NCBI GenBank assembly: GCA_903860745.1
Contig: CAIORQ010000001.1
Coordinates: 51,112-115,111 of the forward strand
Origin: an uncultured Actinomycetes bacterium
GTDB lineage: Bacteria > Actinomycetota > Acidimicrobiia > Acidimicrobiales > RAAP-2
Length of the DNA stretch: 64,000 nt
Reading direction: 5' to 3'
Part shown: positions 26,554 through 35,139 of the stretch, piece by piece
Position numbering within the stretch: position 1 is the stretch's first letter
How the letters are laid out: each line of letters starts with the position of its first letter
Notes under the pieces: generated by a model
What the model was told of the DNA's origin: nothing
Seen by the model: only the letters and a program-made list of their open reading frames with translations
Database searches by the model: none
Made by a program: the position numbers and the translations under genes

Positions 26554-27822
26554 TCACGTGCGCCGGTAGCGACGGACCGCCATCGGCAGGAACACCACGA
26601 TGGTGACGCCGGACGTGACCAACGAGGCGATCCCGATGGCGTTGATGCCATGCTTCGCGATGAGGACGTAGACCAGCACGAGGTACAGCAGACTGTTGGC
26701 CACGTTGCGGACCGTCATCCACCACACCTTCTGGTCGTACCACGCAAAGGCGCTGTAGAAGACCATGACCGTGCTGCCCAGGAGGGAGATGAGCATCATG
26801 CGCATCAACGACGTACCCTGCGTCGCGTACGAATGGCCGAACAGCCGGAGGTAGGTGGGCGCGAAGATATAGCCCAGCAGAACGCTCGGAACCAGTACCA
26901 CGGCGAGCGCACGAATCGTGGAATTGGCGTGTCGGCGCAGTTCGCCGGGCTCGGACGTCGCCTCGACCAGAAACGACCTCACGATGTTCCAGGTGAACAT
27001 CCCCAAACTGAGGGCGATGATCGACGGCAAGTAGTAGTGGGCGTTGGCCACCGGTCCGAGACGCTGGATCACGATAAGGGTGACGGTGGAGGGCAGGAAG
27101 ACGCTCGAGAGTATCGAGGCGTACTGGGCCAACGCCAGCGTGACGAGATTGCGCGTCGACGGCAGCGGCTCGGTCGAGAGCTTCGCCGCCGCGTGGCGGG
27201 GAATTCGGTGGTGAAACAAGTACCAACTGACCGCGAGGATGGTTGGCACGAGTGGAGCGATGGACGACAGGAGTATGCCTTGGCTGGAGCTGACCAGGAG
27301 GGCCGCGGGCAGCAGGGCCAACTTCACGGCGCCATACGAGATGTTCTCGACCGCCACCCACTTCGAGGAGCGGAGCCCGATCAGGACCGAGTCCTGCAGA
27401 GCGAAGATGGTCCACAGGTCGATGGCTACGACGAAGACAGCTTTCCAGACGAATCCGCGAGGCAGAAAGCTGTTGGAGAATCCGAGCTCGATATAGGCCG
27501 CACCGAAGAGGAGACCGAAGACCGAGCACAAGAGATAGGCCCTTCGCACGAAATCCTTCGTGTACTCACCAGCGACGGGCAGGAATCGTTCGAAGATCGA
27601 TCCGAAGCTCAGCTGGGCGAGAGCGGCCAGCAGGACGATGGCCGCGAGTTGGGCGGTGGTACGGCCCAAGACGGTCGGCGTGTAGAGCCGAGCCGCGACG
27701 ACCCAAAAGACGATGCCGATGGCCGCGCTGCCTCCCGAAGAGATCATGAGCGCTATGGCATTTTGAATCAACAGCCCCGGTCGCCATCTTTGCCAATCTC
27801 TAACCAGGCTTTGGCGAGTCAT
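26554..27822 (-). CDS. Polysaccharide flippase (Wzx/MATE-like)
   Basis: This 422-residue integral membrane protein has about 12 hydrophobic segments spread through its length, with the N-terminal GGSAAIGIVFWVVAARLYTP segment typical of oligosaccharide flippases (polysaccharide biosynthesis protein family). It would turn undecaprenyl-linked repeat units across the membrane. The ATG lies 7 nt after a TAGTCT -10 box. It is convergent with the GT4 gene. No Wzy polymerase with clear signature is seen, although the large membrane protein at 31047 could take part in assembly. Confidence 0.8.
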   Translation of the reverse strand: MTRQSLVRDWQRWRPGLLIQNAIALMISSGGSAAIGIVFWVVAARLYTPTVLGRTTAQLAAIVLLAALAQLSFGSIFERFLPVAGEYTKDFVRRAYLLCSVFGLLFGAAYIELGFSNSFLPRGFVWKAVFVVAIDLWTIFALQDSVLIGLRSSKWVAVENISYGAVKLALLPAALLVSSSQGILLSSIAPLVPTILAVSWYLFHHRIPRHAAAKLSTEPLPSTRNLVTLALAQYASILSSVFLPSTVTLIVIQRLGPVANAHYYLPSIIALSLGMFTWNIVRSFLVEATSEPGELRRHANSTIRALAVVLVPSVLLGYIFAPTYLRLFGHSYATQGTSLMRMMLISLLGSTVMVFYSAFAWYDQKVWWMTVRNVANSLLYLVLVYVLIAKHGINAIGIASLVTSGVTIVVFLPMAVRRYRRT

Positions 27823-27829
27823 TGCCCCC

Positions 27830-27835
27830 AGACTA
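27830..27835 (-). promoter_or_regulatory. -10 box TAGTCT, leaderless flippase transcript
   Basis: TAGTCT on the minus strand ends 7 nt before the ATG at 27822. Confidence 0.5.
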
Positions 27836-27871
27836 TTCGCGAAAGTGAAACCCCACCTAATCTTAAGAAAC

Positions 27872-27901
27872 CTCTAAAGGAACGCTCGCGTCCCTTTAGA
27901 G
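27872..27901 (-). terminator. Hairpin between the adenylation and flippase genes
   Basis: CTCTAAAGG (27872-27880) pairs perfectly with CCTTTAGAG (27893-27901). On the minus strand the stem is followed by GTTTCTT, a weak U-rich tract. It probably ends transcripts from the adenylation gene; nothing else is seen between 27902 and 28138. Confidence 0.6.
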
Positions 27902-28138
27902 ACCCCCAGCGCGACACGCGGCGAAAGTCGTGCGATGGGGTCGCCGAGATGCTTCGCACGGGTTGACAGACCTGGACGAAGCGAGACGATTGATTCGTCG
28001 TGACGAGATTCCCGACAGTCCCAAGCCCGCGAGAACCGTGGGCGTCGTTGTCGTCGAGCTCCCGAGGGGTACCCCCGTCGCTCGCCGACGAGCCCTTCGG
28101 CCTCGACCACCGAACACCCTCGCGTCGGATCGATAGTG

Positions 28139-29677
28139 CTACTTGCCTGGCTCGACGTGGACCGGCGACCATGACCTGAGTCCGGCGTCGCTGAGCAACT
28201 TCCGCTCGTCCGTCTTGCCGGACGAGGTCAACGGCATCGAGTCGACGATCTCGATTCGATCGGGCAGCATGGTGGGGGGAAGCAGCGCTCGGGCGCCCCG
28301 GAGCAGTTGCTCGACGGTGACCGATGACGTCGTCACGACGAAGGACACGACTCCGACACCACCGTCGTTGTCGAAGACGAGCGTCGTCGCGGTGCGCACG
28401 CCATCGTCATTGCACAGGGTGTCGGAGATCTCGGCCAACGAGATCCGAACGCCACTCCTCTTGATGACTCGATCGGCCCGACTGACGTAGACGTACTCTC
28501 CGAAGTCGTCGCGGTAGACGATGTCCCCCGTCTTGTAGAGCCGTTCGCCCTCAACGAGGTCCGAACGGATCACCTGGTCGGTGAGATCCGGGGACGCCCA
28601 GTATCCGTCCATGACCTGATGACCACCGATATAGAGCTCAGCCGGGACGTGACTGGCTTCGACGAGGCGGTTCTCCTCGTCGACCAGGTAGAACCGCACC
28701 CCGGCATTGGGCCGGCCGATGGTGATGACGCCCTGGGAAACCGCGGATCTGGTCAGTTCCTTCTGACTCGCGGTGATCGCGGTCTCCGTGGGACCGTAGC
28801 CGTTGAAGATTCGAACCTGGGGGACCACTTCCCACAGCCGTTCCACGTCACCCAGGGTCAGGGACTCTCCACCCATCGCGACGACGTCCAGCTTCGACGT
28901 CGTCAGCATCTCGAACTGAGGACTGGACGCCAGCAAGCGGAAGTAGCTGGGCGTGAACCCGGTGTACGTGACTTCTTCGGCGATGACGGTGTTGAAGAAG
29001 ACACGGGCGAAGAGCAGCGACTCTCGAGGGCGGAGAATGAGTGTGCCGCCACTCGCGAGCGTCGTGAACAAGGTTGCGAACGAACCATCGAAGTGGAAGG
29101 GCGAAACGCTCAGGGTCCTCGTAGTGCTGTCGAGCCCCCTTGCGGTCGAGCAGGCCGTCACCGCCGCTTCGAACGCACCACTCCCGATCACCACCCCCTT
29201 GGGCTTTCCCGTGGTTCCGGACGTGTAGATGATGTAGGAAGGTCGCTCCTCGCCGGGCAGTCGCTCCACCGACGGAGCCTGTTCGTTGCGCAACTGCGAC
29301 ACCCTGACGAACGGCGTCGACGCCACATCATCGGGTAGCGCCGACTCGTCCAACACACCATTGGTCACAACGAGCGAGGGCTGACAGTCGCGAATCAGCG
29401 CGGACAGCCGATTCACTGGATCACTCGCATCCAGAGGGACGAAGATCGCTCCCAGCCAGAGACTGGCCAGAGCGGCGATCACGTAGTCGACGGAATTCTG
29501 CAGGAGAAGGACGACTCGATCCCCTGGCGCAACGCCACGAGCCCCCATCGCCGCCGCGACGCGTCCTGCCAGGTCCTCCAATTCGGCGTAGGTGAGGCTC
29601 GACTCCGCGTCCTTCACAGCGTCATGGTCCGGAGTGCGCCGCGCGAACTCGACGATGTGGTGCAGCACGTCACCCAC
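28139..29677 (-). CDS. Stand-alone adenylation (AMP-forming) enzyme
   Basis: The 512-residue protein is an acyl/aminoacyl-AMP-forming enzyme without carrier or condensation domains. The core motifs are A3 YTSGTTGKPKG, A5 NGYGPTETAI, A7 YKTGD, A8 RADRVIKRSGVRISLAEI and A10 SSGKTDERKL with the catalytic Lys. It resembles amino-acid-activating domains and DltA-type D-alanine ligases. It therefore probably loads an amino or hydroxy acid onto a carrier such as the ACP at 18038, perhaps to decorate the polysaccharide. That link is inference, as the genes are 10 kb apart. GTG start at 29677; an alternative GTG lies 9 nt inside. Confidence 0.82.
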   Translation of the reverse strand: MGDVLHHIVEFARRTPDHDAVKDAESSLTYAELEDLAGRVAAAMGARGVAPGDRVVLLLQNSVDYVIAALASLWLGAIFVPLDASDPVNRLSALIRDCQPSLVVTNGVLDESALPDDVASTPFVRVSQLRNEQAPSVERLPGEERPSYIIYTSGTTGKPKGVVIGSGAFEAAVTACSTARGLDSTTRTLSVSPFHFDGSFATLFTTLASGGTLILRPRESLLFARVFFNTVIAEEVTYTGFTPSYFRLLASSPQFEMLTTSKLDVVAMGGESLTLGDVERLWEVVPQVRIFNGYGPTETAITASQKELTRSAVSQGVITIGRPNAGVRFYLVDEENRLVEASHVPAELYIGGHQVMDGYWASPDLTDQVIRSDLVEGERLYKTGDIVYRDDFGEYVYVSRADRVIKRSGVRISLAEISDTLCNDDGVRTATTLVFDNDGGVGVVSFVVTTSSVTVEQLLRGARALLPPTMLPDRIEIVDSMPLTSSGKTDERKLLSDAGLRSWSPVHVEPGK

Positions 29678-30010
29678 TAGCCGGAACCTCTCCTTCTTCT
29701 CCCTCGATACGGACCACTACCCGAGCATCCTCCGCACTCTCATCAGGCCGATGACGAGACTGGTTTCCGGACTCGCATCACTCCGATCTTGTCGTTGGGT
29801 GATGTTCCCGTCGTCCCGCGTTGGCAACACTGTAGACGGTCCCGAATTGCGTTCCCGAGTCCGGCGACCACAGGAGCCAGTTTCGAAGGTGGCGGAGAAT
29901 CGAGGTTCGTCTGCCGAACGACCGATGGCGTCACGACCCTCGCGGGCCCGGACGGATCGACAAACGCGCGCCTGGCCACCAGTCACTTGAGCCGTTGGGG
30001 AGAGCCGACC
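29678..30010. other. Intergenic region, no gene seen
   Basis: 333 bp between two minus-strand genes. Short open frames on both strands have no domain features or ribosome-binding sites. It should hold the promoter of the adenylation gene, but I see no convincing -10/-35 pair or hairpin. Confidence 0.5.
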
Positions 30011-30919
30011 TCAGTGGCCGAGTGCCCGGACGACCAGGGTACCGATGTTGCCACCCCACCAGTGCGTGCCTCCAATGACGGTTCGCAGCGTCACGCTCGC
30101 CTGTCCAGAGCATCCCGTGTAGTTGGTCAGAACGAAGCCTGGCGATGACGTGGTCTGGGGGCTGCTGCCGCAGCCGTCCAAAGACGCCCACTGGGCGACC
30201 GTCGCCATCGCCGACAACACCGACACCAGACCATTGTCGCCCTCGAAGACGCCGCCTCCATAGGGGATCGTGCTGTCGGCGGTTCCGTGGATCTCGTAGA
30301 CGTCGATAGGTCGAGCGGGCGCGCACCCTGGACTGATCGCGCTAAGAATCTCACCTTCGACCGGCACAATGAGTCGAATGCTCGAGGCCACGCGGCAGCC
30401 GAGCGTCTGCACCATCTCGGCACCATTGGAGAAGCCGGTGAGCGCCACGCGATTGACGTCGTAGCCGGTCAGCGGGACGAGGGCCTTCAACACGGCGAGG
30501 GTGAATCCAACGTCGTCGATGTGGGCCTGCACCGCGTCCGTCGTTCCCGCCAGTTCGTCCCAACTGTTGCGATAGCCCTGCATGAAGACGACCACATCAC
30601 CGACGCGGTCAGCGACCTGCTCAAAATCGGTGGAGATGATCGTGCTCGCCGCGGTTTCGCCCGATCCGGGGTAGACGAGGATCAGCGGTCGACCATTCAC
30701 GTTCCGACCCCGGGGTACGTGGATGATGTACGACCGCACTATCCCTCCCCACGTAAGCCTTTCGTGGTAGTCGCCCGCCACCAGAATGTGGGGCCTCTTC
30801 GGCGTCGCGACTGCTCCAGGGGGGTCAAAGTTCAACGAAAGGGCACTCAGCGTGACGGCAAGGACCACGGGAAGGACCCACGCCCGGGGGCGTCGCGGCC
30901 TGGATCGGGTCACCAGCAT
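30011..30919 (-). CDS. Secreted esterase, LpqC/PHB-depolymerase-like alpha/beta hydrolase
   Basis: The 302-residue protein has an Arg-rich N-terminus, signal helix (VLPVVLAVTLSALSLNF) and an alpha/beta hydrolase fold. SYIIHVPRGRNVNGRPLILVYPGSGE opens the core; the nucleophile is in GFSNGAEM, the acid probably in IHGTADSTIPY, and the base in GGTHWW. This is the layout of COG3509-type feruloyl/acetyl-xylan esterases and PHB depolymerases. In a polysaccharide locus it may remove acyl groups from the exported glycan. It is leaderless: TAGAAT ends 6 nt before the ATG. Confidence 0.78.
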   Translation of the reverse strand: MLVTRSRPRRPRAWVLPVVLAVTLSALSLNFDPPGAVATPKRPHILVAGDYHERLTWGGIVRSYIIHVPRGRNVNGRPLILVYPGSGETAASTIISTDFEQVADRVGDVVVFMQGYRNSWDELAGTTDAVQAHIDDVGFTLAVLKALVPLTGYDVNRVALTGFSNGAEMVQTLGCRVASSIRLIVPVEGEILSAISPGCAPARPIDVYEIHGTADSTIPYGGGVFEGDNGLVSVLSAMATVAQWASLDGCGSSPQTTSSPGFVLTNYTGCSGQASVTLRTVIGGTHWWGGNIGTLVVRALGH

Positions 30920-30925
30920 GACGAA

Positions 30926-30931
30926 ATTCTA
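30926..30931 (-). promoter_or_regulatory. -10 box TAGAAT, leaderless esterase transcript
   Basis: TAGAAT on the minus strand ends 6 nt before the ATG at 30919. Confidence 0.55.
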
Positions 30932-31046
30932 CCGGCGCAGCGCCTCGAGGCTCGACGGATCCCGCTCCACGACGCATGAGGCCCCCGTGTTCAGTGGTTC
31001 TTCAAGCAGAATCGATGCTGACCCCAGCGATCGCAACTGCTGGGAA

Positions 31047-33221
31047 TCAATTGTGAGGACTGGGCCAAACCCTCAGACGAAACAGTTGGGCAGTGGGTGT
31101 CTTGAGCACGGTCTGCCAGAACACCGATGTCTCGAGTTGCGTCGTGAAGTTCTGGTACTGCTTCAGGGTCGTGATGTTGTAGACCGCGAGTCCCGCCGCC
31201 GATTGGTCAGACGTCATCACGTAGTAGTTCTGGGAGAAATACTGCGACTGGGGCGGCACGAAATCCCGCGTCGTCAACAGGTCCGTCATGAACTGGGAGA
31301 AACTGAACAGACCAGAACTGGCGCTGCTGGCGGCCGCGGTCGGTACCCGGTAGTAGGCGTCCTCGTGGACAACGTCGAATCGTCCAGTGAGGCTATTGGG
31401 CTCGCTGGCCTGATTCCCTATCTGGAGGAGGGTCGAACCCACCGGGGCGGTCGATTCGAACTTCTGCATGACCATGACATCGCCGGGACGCACGACGTAG
31501 ACGAAGTCAAGGCCGTAGTCAGCCACCAAGTAGCCGCCGAGGAGGGCGAAGGTGGCGAGCGTCCAGAAGACGGTTGATCCAAGACGTGAACGGAGCCGGA
31601 AGTCCCCAGCGAGGATCGCCAACCACGGCAGCGCGAAGAGGACGACCCGAAAACTCGCTTCGTTCCCGTACGAATTGGCCACGATGAGCCCCGCGCCACT
31701 GGCCGCGCAGAACGCAAGAGCGACGTGGAGGCTCGAGCGACCACGCACGATGCCCGCTACGGCGATAAGTCCCAACAAGAGGGGGGTCCCGCCCTGGAAG
31801 TACCTCGTGAGGTTGGCCAATTCGCCCGGTGGCGGACCACCACCCGTGACACCCGGTGTCAGGAGATTGGCGAGGATATTGGCGAGCCCACTGATCGAGA
31901 AGTTGTTCTTCACGTACGAGAAGTGCGCCAACGCCCACGCGACGGCGGGGGCGAACACGATCACCGGTGCCCACTCGGTACGAGCGCGGCGGAACAGCAA
32001 CAAGATCACCAGTGCGCCCGTCACCATGTACGGCGTCAACTGGTGCGTCATAGCTTGGGCGAGTGACGCGGTGACGAGAATGAACCACTCCGCTCGCGTC
32101 ATCTTCGTTTCGTCGTCGCGGTGGCGGAAGGCGACCGCGAAGATCGTGATGGCCAAGAAGTACCCCACCGACTGCGGGGAGAAGTAGTCCGAGTCATTGA
32201 TGGCGTAGCCCAGGACGAAGAGGGTGGTGGCCAACCACGCTCGACGAGGGTCACGCAGCACGCGCGAGGCCAGTTGATAGAACACGAGGGTCGTGGCGAG
32301 GTCGATGATGGGTGGCCACCACCGCGCCACCAACAAAGGAGTGGTGACGTTGGCGACACGACTGAGCCAGGCGACGCCGGCGAAGAGTCCGGGCCACGCT
32401 TGATAGATGTCAATGCTGGCGTTGGCCGAGCCGTGCAGCATGACGTAGGCCGTCTCGCCCACCTTCTGAACGGTCCAGGAGTAACGGGGTTCGTCAAACA
32501 CCACCGACGTCGTCCCGGTCAGGACGAGCTGCAGTGCAATGACCGGTGCCGCAGTGAACGCTCCCCTCAATCGCTGACCCATCAAGATGGCGATGGTCAA
32601 CAGGACGAGTCCCACGTACCACACCGGCGAGATCGCGCCCAGCAGACCACCCCAACCAGGATTCAGGTGCATGATGGACACCGCGCTGAACACCGAGAGG
32701 GCGAAGCCCACGCAGGTCGCGACGACGACTGCCAGTTCGGACTTCGCCCGGCGACGACCCTGGGGGTTCGTCGGATCATCTGCCGCCTCAGCACTCGGCG
32801 TCCGCGCCGACGCGCTCCTCCGTGTGGGTGGCGCGCTTGGCCGACGCGACGACCGAAGGATCACCGTGAGGTGTCGCAAAGAGCTCAAGGCCACGATGGT
32901 CCAAAACAGCGCTGGGCCAAAGGACCAGAGGTGCAGGGTGGCGAGAGCCGTGCCAAGAACGAGGGTCACGGACAGGCCGACGGGTGGCGACAAGGTGACC
33001 AGGCGCCACCCTGATTCGCCCAGCAGCGAAAGGGTCGCGGCGCCGAAACCGATGAGCGCGAAGAGGAACAGGCCAAAGCCACTCACTATCGGATTCGACA
33101 CGACGAGTCCAACGACCCCGACGAGCAGGAGGGCCAGTGACACCAGTGCGAGCCCTACACCGACTCGCGAATCTCCCTGATTGACTAGTTCGCAGGGTCC
33201 ACTCTGTGCCCCGTCCGCCAT
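31047..33221 (-). CDS. Large polytopic membrane protein, GT-C-like glycosyltransferase
   Basis: The 724-residue protein has roughly 13 hydrophobic segments and a C-terminal soluble stretch of about 120 residues predicted outside. After the fifth or sixth helix lies SVVFDEPRYSWTVQKVGE, an acidic DE motif on an outer loop, as in GT-C glycosyltransferases that use polyprenyl-phosphate sugars. A motif PPIIDLATTLVFYQLA and a long outer loop (GVTGGGPPPGELANLTRYF) follow. It may transfer a sugar to the polymer outside the membrane or act in assembly. Family assignment is tentative. Leaderless promoter: TATAGT 7 nt before the ATG. Confidence 0.6.
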   Translation of the reverse strand: MADGAQSGPCELVNQGDSRVGVGLALVSLALLLVGVVGLVVSNPIVSGFGLFLFALIGFGAATLSLLGESGWRLVTLSPPVGLSVTLVLGTALATLHLWSFGPALFWTIVALSSLRHLTVILRSSRRPSAPPTRRSASARTPSAEAADDPTNPQGRRRAKSELAVVVATCVGFALSVFSAVSIMHLNPGWGGLLGAISPVWYVGLVLLTIAILMGQRLRGAFTAAPVIALQLVLTGTTSVVFDEPRYSWTVQKVGETAYVMLHGSANASIDIYQAWPGLFAGVAWLSRVANVTTPLLVARWWPPIIDLATTLVFYQLASRVLRDPRRAWLATTLFVLGYAINDSDYFSPQSVGYFLAITIFAVAFRHRDDETKMTRAEWFILVTASLAQAMTHQLTPYMVTGALVILLLFRRARTEWAPVIVFAPAVAWALAHFSYVKNNFSISGLANILANLLTPGVTGGGPPPGELANLTRYFQGGTPLLLGLIAVAGIVRGRSSLHVALAFCAASGAGLIVANSYGNEASFRVVLFALPWLAILAGDFRLRSRLGSTVFWTLATFALLGGYLVADYGLDFVYVVRPGDVMVMQKFESTAPVGSTLLQIGNQASEPNSLTGRFDVVHEDAYYRVPTAAASSASSGLFSFSQFMTDLLTTRDFVPPQSQYFSQNYYVMTSDQSAAGLAVYNITTLKQYQNFTTQLETSVFWQTVLKTPTAQLFRLRVWPSPHN

Positions 33222-34377
33222 GGATACGACTATACCTGTAGCCCTTCCGGCGGCCTCGGCCGAGAAGGGTGTCGCGTCACACGTTCAAGTGTCGTCGACC
33301 TGTCCTGAAGAGACCTCATGATTCGACAGCGATGGCGACGAGGCGCCCCGAGTGACGAGTCCGGTGACGGACTTCGCGTTGTCGAAGCGGAGGGATCGAA
33401 CCCCCTCTACTGTCCGAAGTCGATCGGGAGTGGCCCTAGGTGACGAGACGTGCGAGAGCGAGACGAGACCGTGGCCGTCCGCGCTGATCGCCTCGTGACA
33501 GCGACAGCATGCTCGCACCGCTTCGGGTTCGTCCGGTGGCGGCGCGATGGGGCACGCTGCCAGCCTTCAGGTCATTGGGTCTAGGGGGCAGGTCCACTGG
33601 GACACGGCTCTCTTCGATCCGTGCAGACACGCCCGACGGAGCGCCCGATTGGCTCGGTCACCACCCTGCACCGTCTCCGACATTTCGTCGAGTGTCCGAC
33701 ATCGAGTCCCTCGAGAGCTCGGCACCGACTTGCCGGTCGCGACGTCAGTGGACACGACAACCCTGCGGGTGCCCCCTCCGCCCCGGGCGCGACACACGTC
33801 TGCGATGGCCGCCCGGCGCTGGCTGCCGTGCGACCACCACCCGAGTCGCGAGGAGCCTCCGTGGCCACGTCCCGCCAGGGAACCAGGCCCCGGGGGTCCC
33901 CAGGTGACCTGGTCTCCCCGAAGTCCGAAGTGGACATGGCCTTGCGCGGATCGTGCGCACGCCACCAAACGTGGCTGGGGGGGGCACGAAGCGCACTGGG
34001 GCGCTCTCGACCTCGAAATTGGGGGTCTATTGAGGTGGCGTAGCGCCCAACGTGAGAAGCCGATGTCACAGTTGTCTCATGAAGTCATGCCTCAAGTCAT
34101 TCGATGATGTTGTCAGACCTCATCAGGCGCACCGCGCTCTTGGCGAGGCGCGACGTGCCCAATCTCCCTGGTCGATGGGCGCCATCGGTTTCCTTGCTCC
34201 AGGAGTGGTGGCGCCGACGGATCCCCCCACGCCCGTCTGCGTCGAAGTGGCCGTACGTGACCGTGACTTTCCTGTGAATTCTCACGGGATTCGACGTGAT
34301 GTGGCGAGTCTTCATATTGACTTCGAGAAGTCATTGTGTAAGCCTTTGAGGACTTTGCTCCGATGAAGAGGAATCTA
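33222..34377. other. 1.15-kb region without a convincing gene
   Basis: It lies between the divergent 31047 and 34378 genes. Several frames are open on both strands at once, but the translations are Arg/Pro/Ser-rich with no recognisable motif, as expected of chance frames in GC-rich DNA. Composition becomes AT-richer from about 34055 to 34377, where the promoter of the next gene should lie. A T-arm-like sequence at 33389-33405 is discussed under rejected items. It could be a decayed gene, an RNA gene or long regulatory DNA. Confidence 0.5.
33229..33234 (-). promoter_or_regulatory. -10 box TATAGT, leaderless transcript of the large membrane protein
   Basis: TATAGT on the minus strand ends 7 nt before the ATG at 33221. 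Confidence 0.55.
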
Positions 34378-35139
34378 ATGAAGACGGTCTCAGAACGCGA
34401 AGCCGTTTTGGGTACAGAGACGTCGCCAAAAACCAATGGTTCCAAGGCGCACGCATCGGTGACAGCGATAATTCCCACGCTCAACGAAGCTGGCAATCTG
34501 CCCTACGTCCTGGACACCATTCCCGATTGGGTCGAAGAAGTGATTGTCGTAGATGGACGGTCGTCGGACGACACCGAGAGGATCGCCCGGTTGTTGAGGC
34601 CCGGCGTCAAAGTCATTCACGAGTTGACCCCCGGCAAGGGGGCGGCCTTGAGGGCTGGCGTGAATGCTGCGTCTGGCGACTATTTCATCGCTCTCGACGC
34701 CGACGGATCTATGGACGGGGGCCACCTGGACGCCTTCCGAGAGGCCTTCGAGAATGGGGCGCAGTACGTCAAGGGGAGTAGATTCGCGGTAGGTGGTGGT
34801 TCCGCTGATATCACTCGTCTCCGTCGATTCGGGGACAAGGGAATCTGTCTCTTGATGCTCGTCCTGTTCGGCGCCCGATTCACCGACGCCACCTACGGCT
34901 ACTTTGGTGTTCGCGCGGATTGCTACGACAAGATCCGACTTGAGACGAATGGTTTCGAAACGGAGATTCTGTTCAATATTCGAGCTCATCGGGCTGGTTT
35001 GGTCATCGCCGAGGTTCCATGCTTCGAGGGGCAGCGCCTCTACGGCAATAGCAACCTCAGCGCGTTGAAGGATGGGATGCGGATTGGCCTATACGTCATT
35101 AACGAGAGGTTGAGAGGTCATCGTGGAAGCGCGGCGTGA
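34378..35139 (+). CDS. GT2 glycosyltransferase, dolichyl-/polyprenyl-phosphate sugar synthase-like
   Basis: I choose the ATG at 34378 (253 residues) because GAGGAA lies 7 nt upstream; an ATG at 34363 adds five residues. The GT-A core reads VTAIIPTLNEAGNLPYVL, then VVDGRSSDDTERIAR, GKGAALRAGVNAASGDYFIALDADGSM (the DxD-type DAD) and KGSRFAVGG. There is no C-terminal membrane segment, unlike GtrB. It likely makes or extends a lipid-linked sugar and is the first gene of a five-gene plus-strand run with overlapping ends. Confidence 0.85.
   Translation: MKTVSEREAVLGTETSPKTNGSKAHASVTAIIPTLNEAGNLPYVLDTIPDWVEEVIVVDGRSSDDTERIARLLRPGVKVIHELTPGKGAALRAGVNAASGDYFIALDADGSMDGGHLDAFREAFENGAQYVKGSRFAVGGGSADITRLRRFGDKGICLLMLVLFGARFTDATYGYFGVRADCYDKIRLETNGFETEILFNIRAHRAGLVIAEVPCFEGQRLYGNSNLSALKDGMRIGLYVINERLRGHRGSAA

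Noticed and set aside
33389..33405. T-arm-like sequence on the minus strand (GGGGGTTCGATCCCTCC), possible tRNA or attachment site
   Set aside because: No matching 5' acceptor strand, D-arm or anticodon arm lies within 100 nt upstream, and there is no second copy or integrase gene. Probably coincidence.
33509..34107. Overlapping open frames on both strands as candidate genes
   Set aside because: No motif, signal peptide or ribosome-binding site; Arg/Pro/Ser-rich composition typical of chance frames.
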